From positions 10,326,844 through 10,390,843 of the forward strand of contig JABAKD010000019.1 in the NCBI GenBank assembly GCA_012845835.1: a stretch of DNA of 64,000 bases, read 5' to 3'. Positions within the stretch are counted from its first letter, which is position 1. The number at the start of each line of letters is the position of its first letter. Below are positions 62,860 to 64,000 of the stretch, one piece after another. The notes beneath the pieces are model-generated. The model saw only the letters and a program-made list of their open reading frames with translations. It was not told the DNA's origin and ran no database searches. Origin of the DNA: Undaria pinnatifida. Its lineage: Eukaryota; Sar; Phaeophyceae; Laminariales; Alariaceae. The translations under genes and the position numbers were made by a program.

Positions 62860-64000
62860 ATTCAATTGACTGGTACTGGTGAATCAAATGACAGAGTACC
62901 AATGACTGGTACTGGTACTCTGACCACCTTTGATAACACTGCGTTTTACTACGAGGCGTTATTGTGGGAAGCGCGTAAATAGGCAATATACTGGCAACCG
63001 TGTCAGTTCCCTTAGCCAGCGTATTATTAATAGTATGTTCTCGTAGCATTGCCGGTCAGCGAGGTTGCTCTGCGCGCCGGGTCCTGTGGACCAGTGACAT
63101 TTTCCTCGACTTTGCAAGGAGAGATACCAAGTAACGGGGGTAACTCTGCACTGGTACCCACCTGTTGTATGTAGAGTCTACGCCCTCTCGACGTAATTTG
63201 CGGTGGTTACTCTTAGCTCAGAGCGGCGGGAATCGCAGTGTGGTCCGCTCCGCTTCCTGCTGGTTTCGTGCGAATCTACTCTTGGCACGCACACGGGGGT
63301 ATCCGCGGGGCTGCACTTGGCAACCCTGGTAGCTCCCCCGGCTCTCATCAGTGCTGTAGTACTGTCAGGGGTGTACTGGTCGTACGTAGCACTCGCAGTA
63401 CATATCATACAAGCGCACAAGCATCACGCCGCTAGCTTGCAAAGATGAATATCGACCGTTAAATGTATCGAACACATTGACAGCTGAAATATTCAAAGTT
63501 CTGCTGTACCACTGGGGTAGTTTTAATAAAAGTGAAAGTATGAGGCAACCGCACGGAACTACGATGTAGAAAAAGATCTTGCACGGGTTGCGTTGTGGAT
63601 TACTCATGGTGATTGTTCAGGCTAGGAAGCACTTCCGATGTCGAGATCATGGCACGGGCGGAGACGCAACCCAGCCCCTATAACTCTAATACTACGAAGC
63701 CCAAACCCTGACTGCATGCATCCGCCACGGCGCCTACTTACAGCACTACATACATGGCCTCGTCTCTTACCAGGGTTCCCCCTTGTCGTTGCACCAGTGG
63801 AACAACCGCGTCGCCTTCATGATTTCGCGGTACAGCCGTATCGCTTCGATGTTGCCCGACCACCCCCCTCTCCCTCTCCCTCCCACTCCACGCATCATGA
63901 TTGCCCTGTTCGTTTGCTCCTCTCCCTGCTGAGCTTGTCAGCAGGTGCTTGCTGTGCTCTGCCGTGTGGTACTCGGCTGTGTGGGAGGAGGGAGGAGTCG
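62860..64000. other. Unannotated end of window
   Basis: A diverged A 3' fragment lies at about 63428-63500 (GCTTGCAAAGATGAATATCGAC, GACAGCTGAAATATTCAAAGT). The plus frame 63203-63448 (81 codons, GTG start) is hydrophobic but unrecognised. Nothing else is supported. Confidence 0.3.

Overview
This window looks like gene-poor, repeat-saturated nuclear DNA of a eukaryote. Four things point that way: non-LTR retroposons with A-rich tails and tRNA-like promoter boxes, miniature LTR elements, many MITE-like inverted-repeat elements, and long microsatellites. A block of degenerate CCCTAA-type hexamers also fits a telomere motif used by many protists, algae, fungi and animals. I cannot name the species. 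An algal or other protist genome is my guess, with low confidence. There are no operons, no rRNA or intact tRNA genes, and no ORF whose product I recognise. Nearly every long ORF is a satellite or a repeat read through. The best non-repeat ORF (56774-57616, 280 codons from its ATG) is only a weak gene candidate.

Layout. 1-480 holds a miniature LTR retroelement (family H). 690-1780 has MITE family D nested in a larger inverted repeat. 2337-3000 has a poly(A)-type retroposon (family B) abutted by a second miniature LTR element (family F). 4297-4880 is an AAAGC satellite. 6241-7243 has MITE N and a foldback element carrying complementary AGT/ACT triplet arrays. 7564-10200 has a hAT-like MITE (K) and a G-tract tandem family. 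11056-11885 is an inverted-repeat element (P). 11943-13390 has retroposon A and a further tandem array. 14524-17514 has a second family-H LTR, then MITE N twice, one copy containing element O. 17899-28600 mixes D, A, SINE, B and F copies with a 540-bp AAC/AAT microsatellite. 28970-31425 has more J and A copies. 33718-36150 has 64-bp and 76-bp arrays bounded by mariner-like termini. 38905-39310 is a GGTACC-rich satellite. 40925-41460 is telomere-like. 43860-44835 is a family-B copy split by a SINE and by a mariner-like MITE. 45056-45847 is a second 76-bp array. 47091-50600 has K, B, D and a degenerate ~148-bp array. 53054-53280 and 61930-62850 are minisatellites. 59417-59628 is a long hairpin.

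How the parts relate. The window is best read as layered insertions. Several give internal proof: target-site duplications, paired host copies with and without the insert, and one possible transposon excision footprint. The most interesting points are that the two LTR families F and H share an apparently identical 19-nt primer-binding site, and that mariner-like ends enclose satellite arrays. I did not find a defence system, gene cluster or other coherent protein-based system here.
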